A stretch of 64,000 bases of DNA from NCBI GenBank assembly GCA_039000515.1, contig JBCFYV010011164.1:36615521-36679520 (forward strand), in the 5' to 3' direction. How positions within the stretch are numbered: the first letter of the stretch is position 1; every line of letters begins with the position of its first letter. Positions 48,401 to 53,336 of the stretch are shown piece by piece. The position numbers and the translations under genes are program-made. Below the pieces are notes generated by a model. The model was not told the DNA's origin. It saw only the letters and a program-made list of their open reading frames with translations, and did no database searches. Source of the stretch: Timema cristinae (Eukaryota > Arthropoda > Insecta > Phasmatodea > Timematidae).

Positions 48401-51042
48401 GGGAAACCAATAAACCATCTGTACAAGTACAACTGTCCATGATTTGAGCAATGACCTAGCGAGACAACTTAGTTGTAAACAACATTTAGATGTAGCCTAA
48501 GTAGACAGAAATTTCTATATTTATATAATGTAGGTGTGGTTTTAAATACTGTATTCGACCTAAAAGCAGCCGGGAATGTGATAGCAGCCAGGGACTCTAA
48601 TATTAGCTGGGCTAAAGAGTAAAATTGTTAATAGCAGCCGAGGATGTGATAGCAGCTGAGGATGTAATATCAGCTAAGGACTCCAATTGTAACTGGGCTA
48701 GAGAGTAAAATTGTTAATATTATTCAGGGTGGGGACATGATAGCAGCTGGGATGAAAATTAAAGTTGTTATTGATAGCTGGTGTCCTAATAATGGCCGGG
48801 TTGACCTAATTGTAGCTGGGACATAAGTATTCCAACAAATTTTCTTGGGTCTCACACTATGAAATTTTCCTTGTAGCCCTACCCCCTTTCTTGGTATTCA
48901 ACTTCTCCGACTTCTACTCCAGGCTGAGCTACCTAGTAATCCCAAAATTTGCTTCATGGAAGGACCATACCACTCAAATAAAAAGTATGATCCCTTCTCA
49001 CTACTTTTTATTGTAGCCATGGGCTAAGATTGAAGTCGAGGGGAAAAGTATAGTTGTTAGTAATAGCTATTAGGTAAGCATTTTGATGTATTGTAATATT
49101 TAAACGTCAGTGTGTGGAGAAAATAGATATATAGGGGGCTAGGGTATAATCACAGAATTATGGATGAATATTGCAGTTTGGAATGATATAATTTTCCATT
49201 CTGTTGGAAGCCTTGAGTTGAGAGGGAAGGAGGGGAGAGGGGGAGAGAGTGGGAGGGAGAGTGGGAGGGAGGGAGAGAGAGGGAAAGAATGATACAAAAA
49301 TTTACATTTTTTTTTTACTTTCTTGCTATCTTATGGATAGAGAAAGTATTGTGATCGCCATACAAAATTAAACTCGAGATTTTGATGAATCTCAACGTTT
49401 TATGACCCCTCGAATCTTAAAAAGTGGTTTTTGAATTTTCGTCTGTATATCTATCAGTCAGTACCTCCAACCAGAGCCTAAACTATTTTACTGATCAGAC
49501 TAAAACTTTGTATCTAGGGTTTTCAAAGGGTTGCCCCGAGGGTTTTTTGGAATTGAATATCTAACCCTAAAATTAAGGGTAGTTTACTGAGGGGCAAAAA
49601 GAGAAAATGTCAATTTTCTCATAATCGGCTCTAACAATTTTGATTAAATTTTATTTCTAAACCTTTATAAATGTTTTAAACAAAATGGCTTCTCTCAATA
49701 ATTCGACAAAATGACTTTAAAGGCTTCGGTCAAGTGCGTAGATTATAATTTTTTTTCATATCTCTGAAAATATGAAATTATTTATCATTACAAATATGTA
49801 GATATATTTATAATACAAATATTTTATTCGAAGCATATTTTTATAAAACCAATAACTTTCAAGCTATACGCAACTATATATATTTTCTAACTTTTTGAAC
49901 ACTAAAGGTAAAGTATTGTGAACGTAAAAAAAATCTAACCTGAAATGTTGATGGATGTCGACATATCATGACCCCCCGAACCCTATTAAGTAGTTTTTGC
50001 AATGCTGTCTATGTGTCTGTTTAAACTTAAAATTAAGAGTAATTTAATAAAGGGCAGAAAGAGAAAAAATAGATTTTCTCAAAATCAGCTCTAAGATTTT
50101 GATTAAAATTAGTATCTAGGCGTTGATTAAGATTATAAATAAACAGGATATTTTAATTTTACCATGAATATGAATTTATGGTACTTTACAGAAGCTGACA
50201 TTTCCATATCTCCACAACTATTTGAGAAACTAAATAACTTATCATTACAAAATTGTATTACTATTAAAAATAAAAAACTTTTATATGAAATATATATTTA
50301 TAAAACCAACCGTTTCTGAGATATTGATAAATATATTAATACAATTTGTGAGTATTAGTTGTAAAGAAATACTACTTAAGTTTTCATGCAATAATTGTCC
50401 AATGCCATAGAGTAATTAAATATAAGTAAATCTCTCAAAAAGTTTATGTTATTTTTCCTTAAACCTTTAATAGAAATGTTTGTACAATTTTTATTGGTCA
50501 AAATTCATAAATGAGGAATTCAATAGCAGTATGATGAAGATGTGCAACACCTAATAAATGTTGAATATTTTATCTTGAAGTCAAAATTTTAAAACAAAGT
50601 GTTGGCTCTTGTGGACCCAATATTAATCTATTTTATCGGTCCAAACATACAAATGAGGACATTAATTAATTAAAAATTAAATTATAAAATTTAAAACAGG
50701 GACTCAAATTTTTTTTCACATAAATATAATGCAATTTATGCTTGAGTTTAATGGTGTATATTATTTCGTTTCACATATATTACAAGTTTTGAGTAAATAT
50801 CTCCATTTTTAAACAATAGAGTGAGTAAGTCCATGCGGAGTTCCGTACCATTTATTTTAACTATTAGCATTTGATAACATTGCATATGAATACAAATTTG
50901 GCAATTTTAAAACACACTTACTAATAATTCCTGCAGTTCTATTTATAGGGTTTTGTCTTTGCATTTTTGAAGTTGATGATTTACAAAGCATAAGAGTTGT
51001 TTTCAAGAAACCTTGGTAAATCTTGTGAATAAGAGTAATCAT
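12426..51042 (-). CDS. FLAD1: FAD synthase-like gene (FLAD1 family), 11 coding exons
   Basis: Gene span; exons are listed separately. FAD synthase adenylylates FMN to FAD. Joining the exons (and ignoring one extra base in exon 6) gives about 461 residues, against 587 and 490 for the human isoforms. Seen: residues 1-35 are basic with no acidic residue, like a mitochondrial leader; TAGII and IGDEILKG near 36-49; GGIGPTHDD at about 101-109, the MoCF/MoaB-type signature; FPGIPQLM near 182-189; GSYPEL near 239-244; YYKVRVT after that; then a PAPS-reductase-like domain from about 322 to the end with LVNPVTNWQDVDILDFI and LPYCSLYDQG. Splice phases agree at every junction. Odd: the PP-loop that should read FNGGKDCT reads FDGSLEST, the GTRRTDP motif is absent, and the stop falls where the family continues into YTSLGS. 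Alternatives are an authentic FLAD1 that has lost synthase activity, a paralogue, or an early unitary pseudogene. Identity of the family is firm; activity is not. Confidence 0.93.
12914..13266. repeat. 176-bp tandem duplication abutting the exon 10 donor
   Basis: Two copies, 12914-13089 and 13090-13266, nearly identical apart from a few substitutions and a small indel. The right copy ends at the GTCACA splice donor of exon 10, so the donor's intronic bases are duplicated inside intron 10. Confidence 0.9.
13268..13362 (-). CDS. FLAD1: FLAD1-like exon 10
   Basis: Acceptor CTTGTTCAG, donor CAAG|GTCACA; 95 bases, in phase with both neighbours. Begins YNLDICSF, continuing the RYNL motif, and ends IKVIIQ, where the family has AVLMGTRRTDP. 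A 176-bp tandem duplication starts at its donor. Confidence 0.85.
13839..14012 (-). CDS. FLAD1: FLAD1-like exon 9: degenerate PP-loop
   Basis: Acceptor TTGATTACAG, donor CAG|GTGAGG; 57 codons plus part codons at both ends. Reads PAEICVYFDGSLESTVTLHL to QLETYIQETCD. The family has LCVGFNGGKDCTALLHL here. The flanking hydrophobic strand and the following helix are kept, but the G-K-D of the ATP-pyrophosphatase-type loop is replaced by S-L-E. The helix LETYIQETCDRYNL corresponds to ELExFLxDTxxRYNL. Confidence 0.9.
14676..14760. mobile_element. hAT-type terminal remnant
   Basis: Begins CAGGGGCGGACTGGGCC, a typical hAT-type terminus. The matching far end was not found; FLAD1 exon 8 lies to the right, so it cannot pair with the end at 16747. 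Confidence 0.45.
15838..15970 (-). CDS. FLAD1: FLAD1-like exon 8: linker before the C-terminal domain
   Basis: Acceptor TTGTTACAG, donor CAG|GTGGGG; 133 bases in phase with both neighbours. Reads CLIDFDKNPLENPHDKLIEL to AVGIMEQCCQNYR. The last helix corresponds to the family segment just before the PAPS-reductase-like domain (ALxxIExALxxY). Otherwise poorly conserved. Confidence 0.82.
16640..16747. mobile_element. hAT-type right-end remnant
   Basis: On the minus strand it begins CAGGGGCTCCAACTTGG followed by a TGCAGGCC segment, in the style of hAT ends. It has inserted into or beside the head of the SINE that follows. The left end is not identifiable. Confidence 0.45.
16748..16985 (+). mobile_element. 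SINE-A-like copy, diverged
   Basis: tRNA-like head with a B-box-like GGTTCTAATCCTGG, followed by the CACAAATGTGGGTAAGC segment of SINE-A. The 3' tail has diverged from the family consensus. Confidence 0.6.
17737..17825 (-). CDS. FLAD1: FLAD1-like exon 7, followed by a GC-AG intron
   Basis: Acceptor TTGTTATAG; reads YYKVRVTVESDSQEEL to SVLEQ, matching the YYxVKxTxxSE stretch between the two FLAD1 domains. The donor reads AAG|GCAAGT, the classic context of a GC-AG intron, and the phase fits exon 8. It sits about 15.4 kb from exon 6. Confidence 0.9.
19102..19357 (+). mobile_element. SINE-A, full length
   Basis: A perfect 11-bp target-site duplication AGTTGGAAATA flanks it (19091-19101 and 19358-19368). 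tRNA-like head with A-box-like TGGTGTAGATGG and B-box GGTTTGAATCTC, a body containing CACGCAAATGCGGGTTCA, and the tail GAACGGGTAGTAAGAGGGGG. It landed inside the P-like element and so is younger. Confidence 0.92.
19865..20075 (+). mobile_element. SINE-A-like copy, old
   Basis: Shares the CACGAAAATTTGGGTGCATTTC segment and a degraded tail (CCTAAATGGATAATGA) with SINE-A. No flanking duplication was read. Confidence 0.5.
20283..22865 (-). pseudogene. P-element-type (THAP) transposase, broken
   Basis: Read on the minus strand. About 22865-22700 holds THAP domain remains with KWIHLCRRDGKW, then DPDSCLVCSKHF (the C-x2-H end of the zinc-binding C2CH), but with a frameshift and three stops. 22708-22409 is an open 99-codon linker with AVPS just after the THAP domain. 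21235-20648 carries LNQDSLENLFSQIRTRGG, the best-known C-terminal signature of P transposases. 20618-20283 continues with LFPDGLVEPSTTWW and PIDVIETSIKMRTIIRMKYL, the family's tail. The last two blocks are separated by a stop and a frame change. The middle (21240-22400) is not readable as protein and includes a tandem duplication. Confidence 0.88.
21964..22188. repeat. 112-bp tandem duplication in the P-like element
   Basis: Copies 21964-22075 and 22076-22188 are identical except for one inserted base near the start of the second. Such identity implies a recent event within an otherwise decayed transposon. Confidence 0.95.
24220..24415 (-). mobile_element. SINE-A-like copy
   Basis: On the minus strand it runs from CGGCCAGTG... 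through a B-box-like region to the TACTAATTAG tail segment. It contains the GTACCCACATTTACGTGG block that marks the family in reverse. Ends not fixed. Confidence 0.65.
24748..25585. mobile_element. MITE family G, copy 1, interrupted
   Basis: The element is split by the hAT-B copy at 24975-25413. Joining the halves gives about 390 bp, like the intact copy at 61783-62177. Both ends show the terminal repeat built on TTAAGGTGGG...GGGAACGTGA...TTTTTGCAGTTTTTATAG. The shared interior includes AGTTTAATTTTCTTCACATG. Confidence 0.8.
24975..25413. mobile_element. hAT-type family B, copy 2
   Basis: Ends CAAGCCGTAGCCAGAC and, in reverse, CAAGGCCATAACTAG. Flanking octamers CTAATGTA and CTAATGCC agree at six of eight positions. 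Contains about three of the 84-bp units. Inserted in MITE G. Confidence 0.8.
25686..25745 (-). repeat. tRNA-like relic related to the 52686 and 60789 copies
   Basis: On the minus strand GGTAGAGCTAGGCC and GTCCCGGGTTCTATTC recall D- and T-arm segments, and the outer context AATGACACCTGGAC is shared with the better copies. The anticodon arm is lost. Confidence 0.5.
25900..26057. mobile_element. Terminal fragment related to the 36382-38062 hAT-type element
   Basis: Ends in ATCAAAATCCAGAGCCTG, the family's right terminus, preceded by AATGACCTATAAAAT as in the other copies. The left boundary is not defined. Confidence 0.5.
26130..26640. other. GC-rich 0.5-kb block, unidentified
   Basis: Base composition is sharply higher in G+C than the flanks. 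A 61-codon ORF at 26457-26642 is Arg/Thr-rich without a domain. The block could be the 5' end of a retrotransposon or another repeat; I cannot identify it. Confidence 0.4.
27139..27391 (+). mobile_element. SINE-A, full length with A-tail
   Basis: Flanked by GAATGAC at 27132-27138 and 27392-27398. tRNA-like head with TAGCGTGGTCTAACGCG (A box) and GGTCCGATCCTC (B box); tail AACAGGTAGTAAGACGCGG followed by a run of A. Confidence 0.88.
27810..28271. mobile_element. hAT-type family B, copy 3 (reverse orientation)
   Basis: Left end CAAGGTCGTAGCTGG; right end in reverse CAAGGCTGTAGCCAG. Carries about three 84-bp units reading in the opposite direction to copies 1 and 2. Flanking octamers match at five of eight positions. 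Confidence 0.78.
28672..29090. repeat. Long inverted repeat (~130-bp arms)
   Basis: The left arm contains TATGGCTTTTACAATGAAAA and GCCTCTCGAAGAAAATTAAT; the right arm, read in reverse, has TATGGCTTTTACAATGAAAA and GCCTCTTGAAGAAAATTGAT in the same order. The spacer is about 150 bp. Foldback-type or MITE-like. Confidence 0.88.
29355..30107 (-). CDS. Unrecognised 250-codon ORF in FLAD1 intron 6
   Basis: The longest open frame in the window, uninterrupted in DNA where stops are frequent. The predicted protein is very basic, with many Lys and Arg near residues 23-50 and 110-140, and no signal peptide, membrane segment or cysteine cluster that I recognise. A possible splice acceptor (ATCCGCTGCAG) lies about 60 bases inside the ORF, so it could be an exon, a single-exon gene or a retrocopy. 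The overlapping 180-codon frame on the plus strand is Phe/Leu/Cys-rich and looks like its antisense shadow. No function is proposed. Confidence 0.5.
   Translation of the reverse strand: MYSKMIIINKQESRPFLFKSDIRCRRRNPNMRKKLTVIIKQKIKQKRQRPDFLEEPLCLSFEQCMDRGLDLSKLMNIHFINCEIAWEIPTQCTINKNLMTNFEEKPKVKSNCTKKQTKSLRQSRNCRQSLHWVKKALYFLTKKSLVLRIVEYVLVSLRLKEKCPDRSKDLKLEAILDGSLNDLRKKAIINLWSRNMRTFVVNSDQRHTYRLDMNTWEVIQQNPLNSNQHIGRTCFNKPMKWYERVFKFWM
30115..32390. other. AT-rich intron sequence with a long poly-C run
   Basis: No gene seen. A poly-C run of about 20 bases lies at 31443-31462. Near 31129 the motif GAGTTGGGTCGAATCC matches one end of the repeat family best seen at 45604-45957. Confidence 0.5.
32392..33037. 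mobile_element. hAT-type element related to 36382-38062, truncated
   Basis: Begins CAGGGCCCGGATTTTGATAA, nearly identical to the reversed right end of the 36382 element, and ends near a partial GGTCATCAAAATCC. The outermost right bases are missing or worn. Confidence 0.6.
33256..33402 (-). CDS. FLAD1: FLAD1-like exon 6, with a +1 frameshift
   Basis: Acceptor TTTACTAG, donor AAAG|GTTAGT. The first part reads DLFGAGHCKFFMKE. The frame then slips by one base and continues LYIKSPEDS through NVTFGSYPELFQ, which is the frame that joins exon 7. The extra base lies in an AAA run (ttt on the plus strand at 33360-33362). Without correction the frame meets a stop about 60 bases later. No alternative acceptor inside the exon repairs this. 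It may be a real mutation or an assembly error. Confidence 0.88.
33480..33692 (-). mobile_element. SINE-A-like copy
   Basis: In reverse it has the head (CCGCATGATCTAAGGCATCG), a B-box-like region and the body segment CCATACAAATGTGGGTAC. The tail near 33480 has lost the GGTAGTAAGACG motif. Confidence 0.65.
33755..34445. repeat. Copies of the GAGTTGGG repeat family, disrupted
   Basis: Segments AACAACCAGGCCTCAGACCAG and, further right, TTTTCCAAGATTCAGGATTC match the interior and right half of the complete element at 45604-45957, with other DNA between them. Confidence 0.5.
34826..34966 (-). CDS. FLAD1: FLAD1-like exon 5: FPGIP motif
   Basis: Acceptor TCTTGCAG and donor GAG|GTAATT enclose exactly 47 codons, VPKSAKLNFG to SFSILSE. 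The segment VSIKNVYIFPGIPQLM matches the conserved VRNVYxFPGIPxL stretch near the end of the MoCF domain. Confidence 0.93.
35633..35745 (-). CDS. FLAD1: FLAD1-like exon 4
   Basis: Acceptor TTTCTCCAG and donor TGT|GTAAGT. The exon completes the Ala codon from exon 3 and reads VAKAFGESVAPHPELV to MKLAC, continuing the MoCF domain after THDD as in the family (TFEAVAxAFG). Thirty-seven codons, phase 0 at its end. Confidence 0.93.
36382..38062. mobile_element. hAT-type element, 1.7 kb
   Basis: Left end CAGGGCCTGAATGACC; right end in reverse CAGGGCCCAGATTTTGATAA. Flanking octamers TTTATGAT (36374-36381) and TATATGAT (38063-38070) agree at seven of eight positions. It contains a 117-codon ORF (37363-37716, plus) and a 95-codon ORF (37324-37037, minus). 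Neither shows a recognisable BED finger or hAT dimerisation domain, so it is probably non-autonomous. Confidence 0.7.
38525..38695 (-). mobile_element. SINE-A-like copy, diverged
   Basis: In reverse, a head with GATCATTCACAAAGGC and a body with CCTCCATATTAAGTGCAAGT resemble SINE-A. Boundaries uncertain. Confidence 0.45.
38738..39052 (-). mobile_element. SINE-C, full length
   Basis: A 13-bp duplication GTATACACTAAAA flanks it (38725-38737 and 39053-39065). On the minus strand the head reads GCCTCTTTGGTCTAGTGATC (A box) and AGGTCCTGGGTTTGATCCCC (B box), clearly tRNA-like. The body shares nothing obvious with SINE-A or SINE-B. The 3' end is a T-run. Confidence 0.9.
39238..39398. repeat. Inverted repeat, ~65-bp arms
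   Basis: Left arm TTAAGACTTAGATATCGTTA... and reversed right arm TTAAGACTTGGATATTGTTA... match along their length, both reaching AAAGAATTTATAAA. Spacer about 25 bp. MITE-like hairpin. Confidence 0.9.
39586..39790 (+). mobile_element. SINE-A-like copy
   Basis: B-box-like GGTTTGAATCTC, the body segment AGACAAATGTGGAAACATTT, and the tail GTACCTAGTAAGATGTGG. Head incomplete. Confidence 0.6.
40207..40330 (-). CDS. FLAD1: FLAD1-like exon 3: GGIGPTHDD motif
   Basis: Begins ISTVGDDEAAIIEEV after a TTTATAG acceptor and ends at GAAG|GTGAGG; 41 codons plus one base. It carries TTGGIGPTHDDITFE, the glycine-rich and aspartate motif of MoaB/MogA/CinA-type domains. In human FLAD1 this domain has been reported to have FAD hydrolase activity. 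The motif looks intact here. Confidence 0.95.
40370..40620. repeat. GAGTTGGG-family copy, partial
   Basis: Contains GGCCCTCGAATCCTTAAG, GTGAAATTTGTTTTATAG and CCCCAGACCAGTAATTTAAC, in the same order as the 45604-45957 element. Confidence 0.6.
40786..41073 (-). other. 95-codon ORF, unrecognised
   Basis: An open frame in GC-richer sequence. The translation includes VILTHKLADLEFHQPGRS and has protein-like composition, but I cannot place it. It may be part of a retroelement together with the block to its right. Confidence 0.3.
41630..42085 (+). mobile_element. Possible solo LTR
   Basis: Starts TGTTACATCCTGTCGTG, in the style of Gypsy or BEL LTRs, is GC-richer than the flanks and has a T/A-rich poly(A)-like stretch near 41885-41930. 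The right boundary and target duplication are not resolved. Confidence 0.35.
42393..42462. repeat. Palindromic microsatellite (GTAT)n(GT)n(TA)n(AC)n(ATAC)n
   Basis: The runs are arranged symmetrically about a central TA block, so the whole tract can fold on itself. The ORFs crossing it are artefacts. Confidence 0.95.
43039..43070. mobile_element. hAT-type terminal remnant
   Basis: CAGCGGTTCCCAAACTGTGG is a typical hAT terminus. No partner end was found. Confidence 0.45.
43365..43784 (-). pseudogene. C-terminal part of a KRBA2-like/integrase-type transposon protein
   Basis: Residues 14-46 have Cys/His pairs (CNICFQSFHETC, then WYCVRCHHRK) like a small zinc finger. They are followed by a basic helix (KLKTKVLEGLQKQ) and then GATVNISISSIARIKIDAKN and LGLILEVTDEGSYKLGILNG. 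This order is typical of the C-terminus of KRBA2-like proteins derived from transposon integrases. The integrase core is absent upstream, so it is a 5'-truncated fragment, although 139 codons remain open. Confidence 0.65.
44025..44245 (+). mobile_element. SINE-A-like copy
   Basis: Degraded head, body segment ACACAAATGTGGATACATTT, and the tail TAGCCCAGGCGAGTAAGAC. Confidence 0.6.
44310..45175 (-). pseudogene. LINE reverse-transcriptase 3' fragment, copy 1
   Basis: In reverse it holds GLTSNDTLQLLGYVDDLL, where GYVDD is a variant of the catalytic YADD box, in an ORF at 45164-44979. The rest is broken by stops but aligns base by base with the second copy at 59505-60985 (for example the TCCTAATAGCTGCA segment). 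An old, dead non-LTR retrotransposon. Confidence 0.8.
45604..45957. mobile_element. Short inverted-repeat element, GAGTTGGG family, best copy
   Basis: Ends GAGTTGGGATGGGCC and, in reverse, GAGTTGGGTCGAATCC. It holds AACAACCAGGTC and the TCCCCAAGATTTGGATTTAG block seen in the other copies at 31.1, 33.8, 34.3 and 40.4 kb. A clear duplication was not found. Confidence 0.6.
46430..46625 (+). mobile_element. SINE-A-like copy, 5' part
   Basis: Head with a GAATCTTACC B-box-like region and a body with CCAGGCAAATGCTGGTGC. It lies about 75 bases from FLAD1 exon 2. Confidence 0.45.
46700..46794 (-). CDS. FLAD1: FLAD1-like exon 2: IGDEILKG region of MoCF domain
   Basis: Acceptor TTTACAG and donor AGG|GTGCGT bracket 95 bases. 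The two leading bases complete an Ile codon with exon 1, giving TAGIIIIGDEILKG, which is the N-terminal signature of the molybdopterin-binding domain. The exon ends on a complete codon (VRVQR). Confidence 0.92.
47773..48045 (-). mobile_element. SINE-A, full length
   Basis: An 11-bp duplication TACAAACAAAT flanks it (47762-47772 and 48046-48056). In reverse: head CTGCCTCGGTGGCATAG, B-box GGTTTGAATCTCGG, body with CACGCAAATGTGG, tail AACAGGTAGTAAGACACGG, then an (ATAA)n tail. Confidence 0.92.
48545..48840. repeat. Diverged tandem repeat with AGCAGC(C/T)G(A/G)G units
   Basis: Phrases such as GATAGCAGC, GGGCTA(A/G)AGAGTAAAATTG and CTCCAATTGTAACTGGGC recur at about 100-bp and shorter intervals. 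Its left edge has GTATTCGACCTAAAAGCAGC. Nature unknown. Confidence 0.6.
49210..49290. repeat. GA-rich (GGGAGA)n simple repeat
   Basis: Purine-only tract of gggaggg and gagaga units. Confidence 0.9.
49310..50380. repeat. Two diverged direct copies of a ~580-bp sequence
   Basis: The phrases AAAGTATTGTGATCG / AAAGTATTGTGAACG, TTATGACCCCTCGAA / TCATGACCCCCCGAA, GTCTGTATATC / GTCTATGTGTC and TTTTCTCATAATCGGCTCTAA / TTTTCTCAAAATCAGCTCTAA occur in the same order about 590 bp apart. I recall similar sequence being widespread in invertebrate genomes, but cannot name it. Confidence 0.75.
50922..51042 (-). CDS. FLAD1: FLAD1-like exon 1: start codon, putative mitochondrial leader
   Basis: The ATG at 51042-51040 has an in-frame TAA three codons upstream, so this is the natural start unless an upstream exon splices in. 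Forty codons and one base are followed by a canonical donor, A|GTAAGT. The first 35 residues contain K, R and H but no D or E and begin MITLIHKIYQGFLKTTLM, which looks like a mitochondrial targeting peptide. A second Met at residue 27, just before the conserved TAGII, could start a cytosolic form, as human FLAD1 has both. The isoform idea is inference. Confidence 0.85.
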
Positions 51043-51539
51043 AATTATTTAACATAGGCTTATGGTAAAAATTAGCTCATTAAAATGGGCTGGGTTGCCA
51101 AAGAACACTGTGCAGAACTGTGGTTTATCATTGAATTTTGAAACCACCATTCTGAAAAAAAGGAAGAAAAATGAAATCAAATCCAAGTTGATCAAAGAGA
51201 AACAAAATGTTGAACATTATTTTACCAAAATTATAATTTAAATTCAAAGATTGCACTTTAAACTCAAACACCCACATTTAACCATACTATATTTACCTCA
51301 ATAACAACTATTTTATTATTTGAGTTTAAAACACTAACCCATACATAAATTTAAAAAATGTATAATAGGCCTAACTGACATACATTTTTCACAGATTTAC
51401 CATCTTAGCCCAAAATCCTCTTTTAAGCAAATAAACCTCCTTGACGAGTTAAGATTTGGTTTAGTGAAAATTAGTATGAACAGATTTGTCATACTATTTT
51501 ATAGGCCAAATTAAGACAAAATATATCCCCATCAGTGCA

Positions 51540-51710
51540 TACGTAGGTTGTGGAGTCAACCTTGTTTGATCTGCCAGTGATAGTGAGGTCAGGTTCAAAT
51601 CCTGGCAGGTGTACTAAGGATGGTTTAGCCTAAGTAGGTAGTTGTTCACTCTTTCCACACTAATGTGGATATCACTCTTTTAACCTCTATATCGTGGACA
51701 TCCCTTCTGT
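51540..51710 (+). mobile_element. SINE-A-like copy
   Basis: A head with GTCAGGTTCAAATCCTGG (B box) and a body with CCACACTAATGTGGATATC. It lies 0.5 kb upstream of the FLAD1 start codon. Confidence 0.6.
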
Positions 51711-52659
51711 ATTAGTGAAAATTAAATGTGGATGGCCTGGACAGGGAAAGAGTTAGACTGGCAGATTCCAAGCAACCCAGGACTAATATATGAAGGCCCC
51801 TAGTGTGTATATATCCCAATGAAGCTATGTCAATTGAAGTCAAAATGGTGAGGTGAAGTATTTATATCTTTGTAATTAGTTAATTTAATCCTGAGGCCAT
51901 TTCAACTACATTATTGAAATCCGTTTCTACTTTCTAATGATATGAATAAAAATTCTTCTCAATATTTAGACAATAGCTGGGTGTCTTTATGATATATTTA
52001 AGTGTATAAAATTATCCTCCACTTGCTACTTGAGTAGATCACTAAACAGATGATTTTACATTTGATTATAAACACCACCAAGAAACAATAATCAGGATGG
52101 TTTTAAATTTAATGCCATGTAATAATTATATGTTCAAAAATGATGTAGTCTTGGCACCTCAGACTTTTGATTAAAATTTCATAAAAAACAATAATATAGT
52201 ATTGAATGAATATAATAATTATTTATGTTTAAAGTAGTTGAGGCAGTCCAAACAAAACCAGCCCTATGGGATATCTCTCAATGTCCCAGTTCATCTTTGT
52301 AAACATGAAAAAAAAAAGAATATTTAAGTTTAAAAAGCTGGATTCTAGTTGGAAAACAGTGCAACTATAACAAAAACAATACATAACAGCATTTTTAATA
52401 ATAGTAAACACACCTATGCTCAAAGACATATTGATACTTTTGCCGGGATCACAATGAACTTAAAGTTCACTTAAGGTTAACTTAACGTAAAGGTTTTCCT
52501 AGTGTTTTTAAATCGAGGCGATCTCGATGCTGTTCACTTAATAGATGTCCTGGGAGGTCTTTCACGTTAAGTGACCAACTATGATATACAATAATTATAT
52601 TTCACAACTCATGTTATTATTAAGTTGAAGTAGATCTAAGATTAAACTAAAATAGAAAG

Positions 52660-52861
52660 CATATTCTGAAAATTGAAAAATGACACCTGGACACGGGAAT
52701 CGAACCCGGGACCTTTGGCTTAGTACGCCAATGCTCTTACCACTGAGCTATCCAGGATTCGTCCCGTGCCCATGGTCATTCTTCACTCAATTTTCAGAAT
52801 ATGATATCTAAGGGGTGCTATCCTCACTAAAATGCATGGATGATAGCTTCGGCTGATTCAT
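52660..52861 (-). mobile_element. tRNA-like element between inverted repeats
   Basis: A 12-bp duplication TAAAATAGAAAG flanks it (52648-52659 and 52862-52873), as expected of retroposition. A 71-base tRNA-like core lies between arms that both carry TCAATTTTCAGAATATG in opposite orientation. It is related to 60521-60901 and to the relic at 25686. Confidence 0.82.
52686..52756 (-). repeat. tRNA-like core, cloverleaf largely kept
   Basis: On the minus strand the outer bases CCTGGAT pair with GTCCAGG; a D arm CTCAGTGGTAAGAG follows; TTGGC pairs with GCCAA around the loop GTACTAA; and CGGG-TTCGATT-CCCG gives a T arm. The loop would read anticodon ACU, but spacing between arms is off by one and it lies inside a repeat. 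It is probably not a working tRNA gene. Confidence 0.7.
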
Positions 52862-53336
52862 TAAAATAGAAAGGTTGGATTTATCAAAAAGGTTTAATGG
52901 TAAACAGTTATTATATCGATAAAAAAACAGCAAACATTCACAAATCATAAACACTTTACAAATAGTACAAATCACAGATTAAAATACATACTCAAGAATG
53001 CAAATGTTTGGCTCGAGTTGTTACGTTAATTTATGTGAATCGTGATCACACATCTGTTTTCTTAAGTTAAGTGAACCTTAAGCGAATGCTATGTTAAGTT
53101 GATTGTGATCCCAGCATTAGATGCTTATGGTAGGCTAGTAAGGTTAGGTTCAGTCAGTTGTGTTAACTTGTGGTTAATAACGTAGTAATTACAATGATTA
53201 ACTAAAAACACATTTTTTAAGTTTCCCCTATAGAATCTCATTAAGTTTATGTGAGTGAAACTTTATGTTAGTTCGTAGGATGATTTGTTCCAAGCAATGA
53301 GCAATGTGTAATTTTCTCATGTAGGTGAGTAAAGTA

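Larger units (their letters stand above)
52442..53115. mobile_element. Inverted-repeat (MITE-like) element with GGGATCACAA ends
   Basis: Left GCCGGGATCACAATGAACTT and reversed right GCTGGGATCACAATCAACTT, with AACTTAA/TTAAG-rich subterminal repeats. No ORF. It hosts the tRNA-like element at 52660-52861. Target duplication not clear. Confidence 0.75.

Noticed and set aside
12426..51042. FLAD1-like locus as a processed pseudogene
   Set aside because: It has ten introns with proper splice sites and consistent phases, so it is not a retrocopy. A recent unitary pseudogene remains possible.
52686..52756. A functional tRNA gene (apparent anticodon ACU)
   Set aside because: Arm spacing is off by one base, no long variable arm is present as needed for a serine tRNA, and it lies within a retroposed repeat with related copies.
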